Shown: positions 15,300-22,577 of the stretch, piece by piece
Layout: each line of letters opens with the position of its first letter
How positions within the stretch are numbered: the first letter of the stretch is position 1
DNA from: an uncultured bacterium
Lineage (GTDB): Bacteria > Actinomycetota > Coriobacteriia > Coriobacteriales > Coriobacteriaceae
Reading direction: 5' to 3'
Length of the DNA stretch: 25,923 nt
Assembly (NCBI GenBank): GCA_905214425.1
Contig: CAJMLY010000028.1
Coordinates: 1 to 25,923 of the forward strand
Program-made: the position numbers and the translations under genes
Notes under the pieces: generated by a model
Told to the model about the DNA's origin: nothing
Database searches by the model: none
Seen by the model: the letters and a program-made list of their open reading frames with translations, nothing else

Positions 15300-17144
15300 C
15301 TACCCCATGACCGACATGGTGAGCAGCACCGCGGCGATGCAGTACGCCACACACGAGATCATGACGGCGATGACGTTCATGGCGGTGCCCGACGTGTTAA
15401 GGTCGTGCTCGTCGCGCCAGAACAGCACCATCAGATAAATCACAGCGCTCATGTTGCCAACCAGGCAAATGACGGCAGCGATATTAAAGCAGCCGGTAAA
15501 GAGCTGCTCCTCAAACATAGTGGCATCGGGGAACGCGGCGGTGCGCACCAGCTGCGCGCACAGGTAGGTCACGAGTGACAGAATCAGGCCCATACCCGTG
15601 CTCTGGAAGAAGAATCCCAGGTACGGTTTGGGCTCGTCGTCGTGACCGTCGTACTCGAGGAAGTAGTTCTTGACGAACGACACCATGCGCGAGGCAGCCA
15701 GCAGCACGAGCGGCATGGCGCACATGGGGAACACCACCAGATGCGCGGAGCCCAGCGCCGTCCCCAGCGCCGTCGCCATAATGCACGAGGCGATGCCCCA
15801 CACGACGACCCAGTACTGACGATGCACGAACCAGCTGAGCACGTTCGTCGAGTCGTCCGACGCGCTATCGCCCGAGCCGACACCGGCGATCTGCAGGTCC
15901 TCCTGATGCTCCTCGGCGATAACGTCCATGGCGTCGTCGAAGGTCACGATACCCAGGATATGACGGTTCTCGTCGCAGACAGGGATGGCAACCAGGTCGT
16001 ACTTGGTCATCTCGTCCGTCACGTCTTCCTGGTCCTCGTCGGGCGACACATAGACCAGGTCGCGATAGGCCAGCTGACCCAGCGTGGCGTCGCGGTCGGC
16101 TACGATCAGCGTGCGCAGCGAAAGCACGCCGGTCAGCATGCCGCTCGGATCCTCGGTATAGACGTAATAGACACTCTCGAAGTCCTCATCGAGTTTGCGA
16201 ATCGCCTCGATGGCATCGCCGACCGTCGCCGTGGCGGGCAGCGAGACAAACTCCGAGGTCATGATGCGGCCGGCGGTGTTGTCCTCATACCCCAGCAGGT
16301 TACGAATCGCCTTCTCCTCCTTGACGCCCATCAGGCGCAGGAGCTTCTCGGCCTTCTCGTAATCGAGCTCGTCGATCAGGTCGGCGGCGTCGTCCGGGTC
16401 CATCATGGCCAGCATCGACGATGCGTCCGTGTCGGACAGGCCCTCGAGCATCTCGGTCATAAGCTCGTCGTCATCGAACTCCGAGATGGCCTCGGCGGCC
16501 TGGGCAGTATCGAGCTGTGCAAACACCTGCGCACGCAGGCGCGGGTCGAGCTGCTCGATGATGTCGGCAATGTCGGCAGGGTGCAGCTCGCCAAGCGTCT
16601 TGTGCGACACCGAGAGCTGGATGTTCTTAGTCGAGCGATCGAGCAGGTCCATGTAAGACCAGGCGATAATGTCCTCACTGAGCGGCTTGCCCAGGTGCTT
16701 CATAAAGCCCTCGACGATATGCTCGAGTGCGGGGCTGATCGCGCGCAGCAGACCGCGGGCGCCCACTTCGGCGCCCAGCAGGCGCAGCTGGTTTTCGCCC
16801 GACATGGAAAACTTGATGTCGTTTACGCGCACGACCTTCATGCCCTGCGTGTCGACAATCTGCTTGTTGAGCACGTCGCGGGCAAGCAAGAGTTCGGTCG
16901 GCTGCAGGTACGAAAAACGGATTTCGGTGGCCGACGTCTTAAGGTGTACACCCGTCTCGTCGATACGGTCGACCCATTTGCGCCAGCTGATCATAAACGG
17001 CGTCTTGCCGGGTCCGCGGAACGCGAGCGACGTCACGTGCGGAAAAACTTCGCCGGTGGCAATGCCAAAATCGTTCACTACGCCGAGCTTTTCGCCATCG
17101 ACGTCCAAGACCGGCAACTTGAGCATCTCACTCAGATAATTCAA
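15300..17144 (-). CDS. MgtE-like protein with intact sensor domains and degenerate pore
   Basis: This 614-aa protein has a PRC-barrel-like N-terminal region (about 1-175, with VLDVDGEKLGVVNDFG and a second related segment near 95-125). Next come the MgtE_N superhelix (185-290, GELHPADIADIIEQL, DPDDAADLIDEL, NTAGRIMTSEF), two CBS domains (about 295-350 and 360-415) and five TM segments (443-614). The sensor parts closely match MgtE, where they gate the channel by binding Mg2+. The TM part has the right number and spacing of helices, but TM2 lacks the GGNxGNQ-type motif, and TM5 (AMNVIAVMISCVAY) lacks the pore aspartate. It may therefore not be an ordinary MgtE channel. Start: a TTG 5 nt after GGGGAG; a stop codon lies in frame just upstream. 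First gene of an operon with the Nramp-related gene. Confidence 0.85.
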   Translation of the reverse strand: MNYLSEMLKLPVLDVDGEKLGVVNDFGIATGEVFPHVTSLAFRGPGKTPFMISWRKWVDRIDETGVHLKTSATEIRFSYLQPTELLLARDVLNKQIVDTQGMKVVRVNDIKFSMSGENQLRLLGAEVGARGLLRAISPALEHIVEGFMKHLGKPLSEDIIAWSYMDLLDRSTKNIQLSVSHKTLGELHPADIADIIEQLDPRLRAQVFAQLDTAQAAEAISEFDDDELMTEMLEGLSDTDASSMLAMMDPDDAADLIDELDYEKAEKLLRLMGVKEEKAIRNLLGYEDNTAGRIMTSEFVSLPATATVGDAIEAIRKLDEDFESVYYVYTEDPSGMLTGVLSLRTLIVADRDATLGQLAYRDLVYVSPDEDQEDVTDEMTKYDLVAIPVCDENRHILGIVTFDDAMDVIAEEHQEDLQIAGVGSGDSASDDSTNVLSWFVHRQYWVVVWGIASCIMATALGTALGSAHLVVFPMCAMPLVLLAASRMVSFVKNYFLEYDGHDDEPKPYLGFFFQSTGMGLILSLVTYLCAQLVRTAAFPDATMFEEQLFTGCFNIAAVICLVGNMSAVIYLMVLFWRDEHDLNTSGTAMNVIAVMISCVAYCIAAVLLTMSVMG

Positions 17145-17355
17145 TGGTGCTCCCCATCATTATTCCTTCGGGCTGCGGCCGTGATGGCGCACGCTCCGTG
17201 GGCTTCTGGATATGTATACGCATGCGCGGGCGGCACGCCGCTCGACGCTTACACCCCGTGCATGCGCAAAAAGCACCTGCATGGGGTCATCGACTGTATG
17301 GTCGAGGTTTGGATTTCACCTGTAACCTTTCTCTTGACCCTCATTAACCGCAGTA
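17145..17355 (-). promoter_or_regulatory. Structured 5' leader of the MgtE-like/NRMT operon, riboswitch candidate
   Basis: Read on the minus strand, this roughly 200-nt leader holds nested stems. GGGTCA (17335-17340) pairs with TGACCC (17284-17289) and encloses two hairpins, AGGTT/AACCT and TCGAC/GTCGA, a three-way-junction layout. A second domain follows, with GCATGC...CGGG pairing to CCCG...GCATGC around a GCGGC/GCCGC hairpin. I do not recognise the M-box consensus (GGTGAGGCTCC) or any other riboswitch family. Its place ahead of a magnesium operon makes a metal-sensing RNA plausible. Confidence 0.4.
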
Positions 17356-17364
17356 ACTATAGCA
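17356..17364 (-). promoter_or_regulatory. Extended -10 promoter of the MgtE-like/NRMT operon
   Basis: On the minus strand the sequence is TGC-TATAGT, an extended -10 element. No good -35 is present, as is common for extended -10 promoters. Transcription would start near 17348, giving a leader of about 200 nt. Confidence 0.45.
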
Positions 17365-17441
17365 TCAGCATCGCCCTGCGGCATCGAATTTATGCGCTGC
17401 ACATTGCAGGCATACCAAACACTGACGCATCCGTGACATAG

Positions 17442-17475
17442 CCATTGGGGACGTTCTTAAACGACTACCCAATGA
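17442..17475. repeat. Short palindrome CATTGGG...CCCAATG
   Basis: CATTGGG (17443-17449) pairs with CCCAATG (17468-17474). A CGTT/AACG pair lies inside. The right arm touches the stop codon of the NodB-like gene. The 12-mer TAGTCATTGGGT (inverse of about 17467-17478) recurs at 25867-25878, so this may be one copy of a dispersed intergenic repeat. Confidence 0.4.
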
Positions 17476-18882
17476 CTACTCTGTGGTGTCGTCGTCCTCG
17501 GCAAGTTGGGGGAACACGGCGTCCTTGGGCATGGTGACCTTCGTCAGCGAGGTGAGTTTTTTGCTCAGCGACGTGTCCGTCTTGACCAGGTCGCTGAGCG
17601 TCACGATCTTGTAGCCGTCGGCAATGAGGCCGTCGATAATTTGCGGCAGCGCCTCGAGCGTCTGCTCGGCGCATTCGTCTCTATCGGTAAGCAGCACGAT
17701 ATTGCCCGGCGTCACCGAATCGAGCACCGTCGAGACCTGTTCGTCGGCACCGTTTAGCAGCCAGTCGCCCGAGTCGATATTCCACGAGACCACGGCGGAG
17801 ACCAGGTCCATCGCATCAATCCAGTTTTGCTCGTCAAAGGCAGCGTAGGGAGCACGCAGCAGCATCGTCTTCACGCCGGTCGCCGACTTAATCGCGTCGG
17901 TGCCTTTCGTGATCTGTTCGCGTACCGCCTCACGGTCCTGACCCTTGAGCGAATCGTCGCTGTAGCTGTTGGATCCGATCTCGCACCCGGCATCGACAAT
18001 CGCCTTGGCCGTGACAGGCGAGGCCTCGACCGCATCGCCCGAAAGGAAGAACGTCGCGGTGACGCCCTTTTCCTTGAGCACCTGCAAGATCTGTTTGGTG
18101 GCGCCGCTCGGACCCTCGTCAAACGTCAGTGCCACGTACTTTTTGTTGCCCTTGGGCGCCACGCTGGCGCACGCAACGACGCAATCGGTGGCGGGCACAA
18201 CCTCGCCGCGGTCCTGCGTCTTGCCCGACTGCTCACCAACCCACACCTCGGAGCGGCCCTGGACGCCCCACGTCTGCACATACTCGATAGCGCCCGTACC
18301 CTCGACCTTGAGTTTGGGCTCGATAACCGTAGCCTGAACCTCGTGCTTCTCGTAGGTGTTACGGCCATCCTTGACCGTCACCTTCTCGCCGCCCTCAAGT
18401 TCGCGGCTATCCCATTTGCCCTGCTTCACGCGCTTGCCGTCGACCTTCACCGACAGCTTTTCGCCCCCATGGCGCTTGAGCACGCTGTCATCGACGGCCA
18501 GCAGGTCGCCTGCGTCGTAGGTGTCAGTCAACTCCTGGTCGTCGATGAGATTCTGCAGCGTAGAGCCCACACGCACCGCGGTCTTCTGGCCGTTGAGTTC
18601 CACGTCCACACTGCGGTTGACGTAGCCCACGACGGCAGCGATAAACAGCACGAGCGCGCAACCCACGGCGATGAGCGCGTAGGGCAGGCGAGACGAACGA
18701 CGGGGCGTACGGCTGTTGCCGATGCGCGCACTGCGGTCGCTAAACCCGCGGCTATGGTTGAGGTACATCGCGCCGGGCTTACGGTGACGCTTGCGCTGAC
18801 CGCTGGGCAGCTGCCCCAGGTCGCGGCGCGCCGTCGGACGCGCACCCGAACGCCCGTTTAAGTTGGATCCGTTTTGGCGCAT
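17476..18882 (-). CDS. Membrane-anchored NodB-like polysaccharide deacetylase homologue, probable pseudoenzyme
   Basis: This 468-aa protein has a basic cytoplasmic N-terminus (1-66), one TM anchor (68-88), an extracellular region whose start (92-118) resembles the DUF348/G5-type folds of cell-wall proteins, and a NodB deacetylase domain (about 248-435). Family motifs are recognisable but altered. Motif 1 is TFDEGP (253-258) instead of TFDDGP. The zinc-binding HxxxH motif reads SNSYSDD, with Asn305 and Asp309 at the histidine positions. RAPYA (343-347) is near normal. The last motif, LLHD, is LLTD, with Thr399 replacing histidine. With all three histidines lost, metal-dependent deacetylation is unlikely, so it may bind glycan instead. 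The rest of the domain is intact and in frame, so this is not simple decay. The ATG follows GGGGGAGGG. Confidence 0.82.
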   Translation of the reverse strand: MRQNGSNLNGRSGARPTARRDLGQLPSGQRKRHRKPGAMYLNHSRGFSDRSARIGNSRTPRRSSRLPYALIAVGCALVLFIAAVVGYVNRSVDVELNGQKTAVRVGSTLQNLIDDQELTDTYDAGDLLAVDDSVLKRHGGEKLSVKVDGKRVKQGKWDSRELEGGEKVTVKDGRNTYEKHEVQATVIEPKLKVEGTGAIEYVQTWGVQGRSEVWVGEQSGKTQDRGEVVPATDCVVACASVAPKGNKKYVALTFDEGPSGATKQILQVLKEKGVTATFFLSGDAVEASPVTAKAIVDAGCEIGSNSYSDDSLKGQDREAVREQITKGTDAIKSATGVKTMLLRAPYAAFDEQNWIDAMDLVSAVVSWNIDSGDWLLNGADEQVSTVLDSVTPGNIVLLTDRDECAEQTLEALPQIIDGLIADGYKIVTLSDLVKTDTSLSKKLTSLTKVTMPKDAVFPQLAEDDDTTE

Positions 18883-18903
18883 GTGCCCTCCCCCATAAAC
18901 ACA

Positions 18904-18933
18904 GCAAGCCGGAGCAACAGGTCTCCGGCTTGC
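18904..18933 (-). terminator. 11-bp hairpin between the PRC-barrel and NodB-like genes
   Basis: GCAAGCCGGAG (18904-18914) and CTCCGGCTTGC (18923-18933) are exact inverse complements with an 8-nt loop, located 22 bp after the PRC-barrel stop codon on the minus strand. The following bases (TGTGTTT) are a weak U tract. Probable terminator of the YtxH/PRC operon. Confidence 0.65.
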
Positions 18934-18954
18934 CTCCCATCATTTGGTACGTCG

Positions 18955-19710
18955 CTATTTTGTAGCTTTTGACGAGCCTCCGCTCGCCTTTTGGTATTCA
19001 TCCTTAAAGGCCTTGAACATGCCGCGCGTCTTGCCGAGCTGCTTGCCCAGCGCGCGACTACCCTTGTCCACGGCAACCGATCCCTTGTCGTCGAGCACCT
19101 TGGCGCCCTTTTTGACCTTGTCGCCCACCACGACGCTGGCCTCGGCAGCTTTGGCAGCCGCACCGCCCGAATACCCGAGCGACTTGACCTCGTCCGAGAC
19201 GACCATCGCGCCGTTCTCGTAGCCGCGCAGCATCGTCGGCGGCACCTGCGTGTCACCAACCAAAACACTCGAAGCAGCACCGGCGGTCACATAGAATGCC
19301 TGCACGATGCCCGAGCGTGGCTTGAACTCAACGTCCGAGCAATAGCCCACGACGTCGCCCGATTCCGTGCGCACGTCCATACCGACCCAGATGATGCAAT
19401 CGTCCAGGTTGATGTCGAGGCGCTTGGCAGCGGCGGTATCGTACGTGTCCTTGACGTCATCGACCGCGATGGCGCCCTCGTAGACACCAATGGCGTCGAG
19501 CGCTACGAATCGGTCGGGACGCTCGATCATGCCCGCGATATCGGACTGGCGGACCATAAAGCCGACCACGCGCGTACCGCCCGGGGTAAAGACCGGAAAG
19601 TGAATCCTTCCGAGCTTTTTAGGGCTGCGCGGCGTGCCGTCCTTTTTGGTGCGCTTGTCCTCGGTAGGCTTGCGATAGATCTTGGCGCCGACAAAATCCC
19701 CGGCGCGCAT
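18955..19710 (-). CDS. PRC-barrel domain protein
   Basis: This 251-aa soluble protein contains PRC-barrel-like beta segments. The first, about 5-110, has KLGRIHFPVFTPGGTRVVGFMV; the second, about 105-160, has DVRTESGDVVGYCSDVEF. A lysine-rich C-terminal tail follows (200-251) with repeated DKVKKGAKV/DKGSVAVDKG-type segments, probably flexible. PRC barrels occur in the photosynthetic reaction centre H subunit, RimM and many small proteins of unknown role. No catalytic motif is visible. Its ATG overlaps the stop codon of the upstream YtxH-like gene (TAATG), so the two are translationally coupled and probably act together. The MgtE-like protein nearby also begins with PRC-like segments. Function unknown. 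Confidence 0.78.
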   Translation of the reverse strand: MRAGDFVGAKIYRKPTEDKRTKKDGTPRSPKKLGRIHFPVFTPGGTRVVGFMVRQSDIAGMIERPDRFVALDAIGVYEGAIAVDDVKDTYDTAAAKRLDINLDDCIIWVGMDVRTESGDVVGYCSDVEFKPRSGIVQAFYVTAGAASSVLVGDTQVPPTMLRGYENGAMVVSDEVKSLGYSGGAAAKAAEASVVVGDKVKKGAKVLDDKGSVAVDKGSRALGKQLGKTRGMFKAFKDEYQKASGGSSKATK

Positions 19711-20099
19711 TATGCCTCGGTCGAGGGCTCCGCAGCCTCGGTATCAGCCTCGACGGCGTTCTCGACCACGACGTCGGCGGCAGGCGTCACGTTGCCGCCC
19801 GAAATGGCGTCGTTGAGCTGCTCGCGCAGCTGGTCCATGCGCTCGCGGGCCAGGTCGACCTTGGCGCGCAGGTCGTCGGTCTTGGCGTCGACCATCGGGC
19901 CAAAGTCATTCACCGCAGCACGGGCCTCCTCGGCGCTGTGCTCGTAGGTGTCGCGCATATTGTCCCAGGCGTCGTTGGCGATATCGGCAGCCATGGCGCG
20001 GGTCTCGGCGCCCGAGCGCGGGGCCAGAGCAACGCCGACAATAGCGCCGGCAGCGGCACCAAAAAGTGCGCCGGAGACAAAGCTGAAAGTCTTACCCAT
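19710..20099 (-). CDS. YtxH-like small membrane protein
   Basis: This 129-aa protein starts MGKTFSFVSGALFGAAAGAIVG, a single glycine-zipper TM helix, followed by the APRSG motif typical of YtxH-domain proteins. A long amphipathic helical region with coiled-coil character follows (about 35-100), then an acidic Ala/Glu-rich tail. YtxH proteins are small envelope-associated proteins of unknown function, often linked with stress in Bacillus. The ATG at 20099 is chosen by family alignment. An ATG at 20105, only 4 nt after AGGAG, is an alternative, and a longer frame from 20171 has no support. It is cotranscribed with the PRC-barrel gene. Confidence 0.75.
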   Translation of the reverse strand: MGKTFSFVSGALFGAAAGAIVGVALAPRSGAETRAMAADIANDAWDNMRDTYEHSAEEARAAVNDFGPMVDAKTDDLRAKVDLARERMDQLREQLNDAISGGNVTPAADVVVENAVEADTEAAEPSTEA

Positions 20100-20171
20100 G
20101 ATCATTCCTCTCCTGCGGGCACGTCGGTGCCCACCGTTTGAATGCTGTCCATTATACCCGCAGCGCATCAC

Positions 20172-20235
20172 TTGCCGCTCCGCTCATCTGCGTACGGCAA
20201 AGGCGCAGGTACGTGATGGTGATAAACGCGTAGGC
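20172..20235. other. Intergenic spacer with imperfect hairpin
   Basis: CATCAC...TTGCCG pairs with CGGCAA...GTGATG, an imperfect stem downstream of the gene at 20236-21069 (minus strand). It could end that transcript before the YtxH-like gene. No U tract is present. Confidence 0.3.
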
Positions 20236-21069
20236 CTACTCCTGAGGCATAACCGGCATGGCCACCGTGGCACCCGGGTCCTCGCCGGCGCCGTCCACGA
20301 GCGGCAGGCCGCCCTCATGCGCAGGTCCTGCCGGAACCGTCGCCGCACCGCCAAAGACGGCAGCGGAGGCCTCGTGGTTCTCGGCAACCGCGCCCTCGGT
20401 ATCAATCGCCACCTGGGGCTCGTCGTCAAAGTTGGGGACGCCCTGGGGCTCGGTGGGAACGGGCTCGGCGGTCGCATCGGCAACGGGCTCGGCGTCGACC
20501 GGCACATCGCCCTCGTCAGCGCCCTCGGCCTCGGCAGCATCTTCGCCGTTCGCAGCGGCGACGGCCTCGTGAGGATCCTTGCCCTCGGCCTCGGCGCGCA
20601 TGCCCAGCACCAGGTTGCGCAGGCCCGCGACCGTGCCTTCCACGTCAGGGGCAGGCTGGTCGGCGTGCAGGTACGCCCAGTCCATCATAAAGGTGGCCGA
20701 AGACAGCGCGCCGATGGCCAGCGCGTCGTCGGGGCACGAAAGCTCAACCTCAAAAACGCGCTCGTCGTGCTCGCTTACGCGCGTGCGGCCGCACGAGATG
20801 CTGCCGGCAAGCCCGGTCTCGTTCATGAGCTCAACCGTCACGTGCTCCAGCAGGTGGCAGAGCTCGGTCTGGCCCATGCAGTCCTGGAACTCGCGACCGG
20901 AATCACCCAGGCACAGGTGCTTGGCAATCGCCGGCACCAGGTAATACACGCGCGCCGTGGCCTCGATATCCTCCGAGGTCATGAGCGGCATGCCGGGGTT
21001 CACCAGCACATGCGCGCAGATCTTGTCCTCGCTGACGGTGACCTTAAGGATGTTGAACAGGCCTGCCAT
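20236..21069 (-). CDS. Protein with cyanophycin-synthetase N-domain-like fold and acidic tail
   Basis: This 277-aa protein is not a recognised named family. Residues about 35-135 carry HLLEHVTVELMNETG (72-86) and ISCGRTR (91-97), followed by a beta strand and a hydrophobic helix. The order and spacing match the N-terminal domain of cyanophycin synthetase (LEHVAxELQ...G, GxTR, then an FEY strand). That domain helps bind the growing polymer in CphA. The ATP-grasp and Mur-ligase parts are absent. Residues about 160-277 are Ala/Glu/Pro rich and probably disordered. The gene lies 24 bp after CorC on the same strand, so it is likely cotranscribed with it. The resemblance is by eye only and the function is unknown. 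Confidence 0.6.
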   Translation of the reverse strand: MAGLFNILKVTVSEDKICAHVLVNPGMPLMTSEDIEATARVYYLVPAIAKHLCLGDSGREFQDCMGQTELCHLLEHVTVELMNETGLAGSISCGRTRVSEHDERVFEVELSCPDDALAIGALSSATFMMDWAYLHADQPAPDVEGTVAGLRNLVLGMRAEAEGKDPHEAVAAANGEDAAEAEGADEGDVPVDAEPVADATAEPVPTEPQGVPNFDDEPQVAIDTEGAVAENHEASAAVFGGAATVPAGPAHEGGLPLVDGAGEDPGATVAMPVMPQE

Positions 21070-21093
21070 AACTCTCCCCTACTCTTCCTTGCC

Positions 21094-22467
21094 CTACTCG
21101 TCGCCATCGTGCGGATCCACAGAGCCCGCACCCGACGCCGCCGGCTTCTCTGCCGAAGACTCGGAATCCTTCTTATCGGTTTCGGCCGGAGCGATCACGC
21201 GAATGAGCGAGATGCGCTGGCCACGCATCGACTGCACTTTAAACTTGTACCCCGCGACCTCAAACACCTCTCCGATGTCGGGCACCGAGTCGCAAAGCTC
21301 CAAAATCCAGCCGGCGATGGTCTCATAATCATCGCTTTCCTCGAGCGGCCAACCAAGCTCAATCGCGTCATCGCACGAAAAACGCCCATCGACAAGCCAC
21401 TCGCGGCGCGAAAGACGCGTGAGATACTTGTTGTCGGGGTCGAACTCGTCCTCGATCTCGCCGACGATCTCCTCGACGATGTCCTCGATGGTGATAATGC
21501 CGGCCGTACCGCCGTACTCGTCCACGACCACCACGATCTGGTCGTGAGAGGTCTGCATCTCGGACAGCAGCGGCAGGATGTCCTTGGTGTCGGGCACAAA
21601 GGTGGCGTCGCGCAAAAAACCGGCGATGGGCTGGTCGCCCTTGCCGTCGAGCGCGGGCTGAATCAGGTCCTTGATGTGCGCAATGCCGGCGACGTTGTCG
21701 GGATCCTCGTGATAGACGGGGATGCGGCTAAAGCCGGTCTGGCGCATGGTGGACAGCACGTCGGCGACCGTCTCGTCGTCCTCGCACATGGTGGTGTCCA
21801 CGCGCGGCACCATGACCTCGCGGGCAACGGTGTCGCCCAGGTCGAAGATCTCGTGGATCATGCGCTTTTCCTCGTCGAGCAGGTCGTCCTGCTCCGAGAC
21901 CATGTACTTGATCTCTTCTTCCGAGACGTTTTGGCGGTCGTCGGCGCTCTTGATGCGCAGGATGCGGGCCAGACCATCGGAGCAAGCGCCGGTCAGCCAC
22001 ACGAGCGGACGGGCGATCTTCTGGAACACGGAAAGCGGGCCCACGACCTGCTTGGACACGCCCTCGGCATTGGCCAGACCGATGCGCTTGGGGACGAGCT
22101 CGCCGATCACGATGGACACGAAGGCGACCGCGACGGTGATGATGACCGGCGCCAGGCCGCGCGCGATGGCGGAGAGCGGCGCGATGCCAAAGCTCATGAG
22201 CCACGTGGCGAGCGGGTCGGACAGACTCGTCGAGGCGACGGCGGACGAGGCGAAGCCCACGAGCGTAATGGCAACCTGGATGGTGGCGAGCAGCTGGTCG
22301 GAGTCGGCAGCCAGCTTAATGGCACGCTCGGCGCGCTTGTCGCCCTCCTCGGCCTCGTGCTCCAACACGGCGCGCTTGGCCGTGGTGAGCGCCATCTCGG
22401 ACATAGAGAAGTAGCCGTTGATGAGGGTCAAAACGAGGGTGGTGATAAGGGAGATGGTTATGTCCAT
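21094..22467 (-). CDS. CorC/HlyC (CNNM-type) transporter-family protein
   Basis: This 457-aa protein has an N-terminal CNNM/DUF21 membrane domain (about 1-190; ING-YFSMSEMALTTAKR near the start and several TM helices), a CBS pair (about 205-330, with MVPRVDTTMC and FVVDEYGGTAGIIT-like IVVVVDEYGGTAGI), and a C-terminal CorC_HlyC domain (about 350-430). CNNM/CorC proteins bind Mg2+-ATP through the CBS pair and move Mg2+ or affect its efflux; older names call them hemolysins. It ends in an acidic tail. The start ATG has only a distant GGAGG (17 nt upstream), so translation may be weak. It heads a probable operon with the gene at 20236-21069, and it adds to the magnesium theme of this window. Confidence 0.9.
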   Translation of the reverse strand: MDITISLITTLVLTLINGYFSMSEMALTTAKRAVLEHEAEEGDKRAERAIKLAADSDQLLATIQVAITLVGFASSAVASTSLSDPLATWLMSFGIAPLSAIARGLAPVIITVAVAFVSIVIGELVPKRIGLANAEGVSKQVVGPLSVFQKIARPLVWLTGACSDGLARILRIKSADDRQNVSEEEIKYMVSEQDDLLDEEKRMIHEIFDLGDTVAREVMVPRVDTTMCEDDETVADVLSTMRQTGFSRIPVYHEDPDNVAGIAHIKDLIQPALDGKGDQPIAGFLRDATFVPDTKDILPLLSEMQTSHDQIVVVVDEYGGTAGIITIEDIVEEIVGEIEDEFDPDNKYLTRLSRREWLVDGRFSCDDAIELGWPLEESDDYETIAGWILELCDSVPDIGEVFEVAGYKFKVQSMRGQRISLIRVIAPAETDKKDSESSAEKPAASGAGSVDPHDGDE

Positions 22468-22577
22468 CGGGAGTTTCTCGAACCTCCAAGATTCGGGACG
22501 TCAGGTTAAAACGTTGATGGCGGATACGGCAATTGCACCGGCGCCCAAACGAGAACGCGGGCGCGCAGGCGTGGTCG

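Noticed and set aside
15292..15354. N-terminal extension of the Nramp-related gene to an upstream ATG
   Set aside because: The extra 21 codons overlap the end of the MgtE-like gene, read as a shadow and do not fit the family. The GTG at 15291 is preferred.
15642..17441. 599-codon open frame on the plus strand
   Set aside because: Antisense to the MgtE-like gene, with no recognisable domain and compositional bias of a shadow.
19948..22509. 853-codon open frame on the plus strand
   Set aside because: It runs antisense through the YtxH-like, cyanophycin-N-like and CorC genes, which have clear family motifs. Its own product is His/Arg/Asp-rich with no domain, typical of a GC-rich shadow frame.
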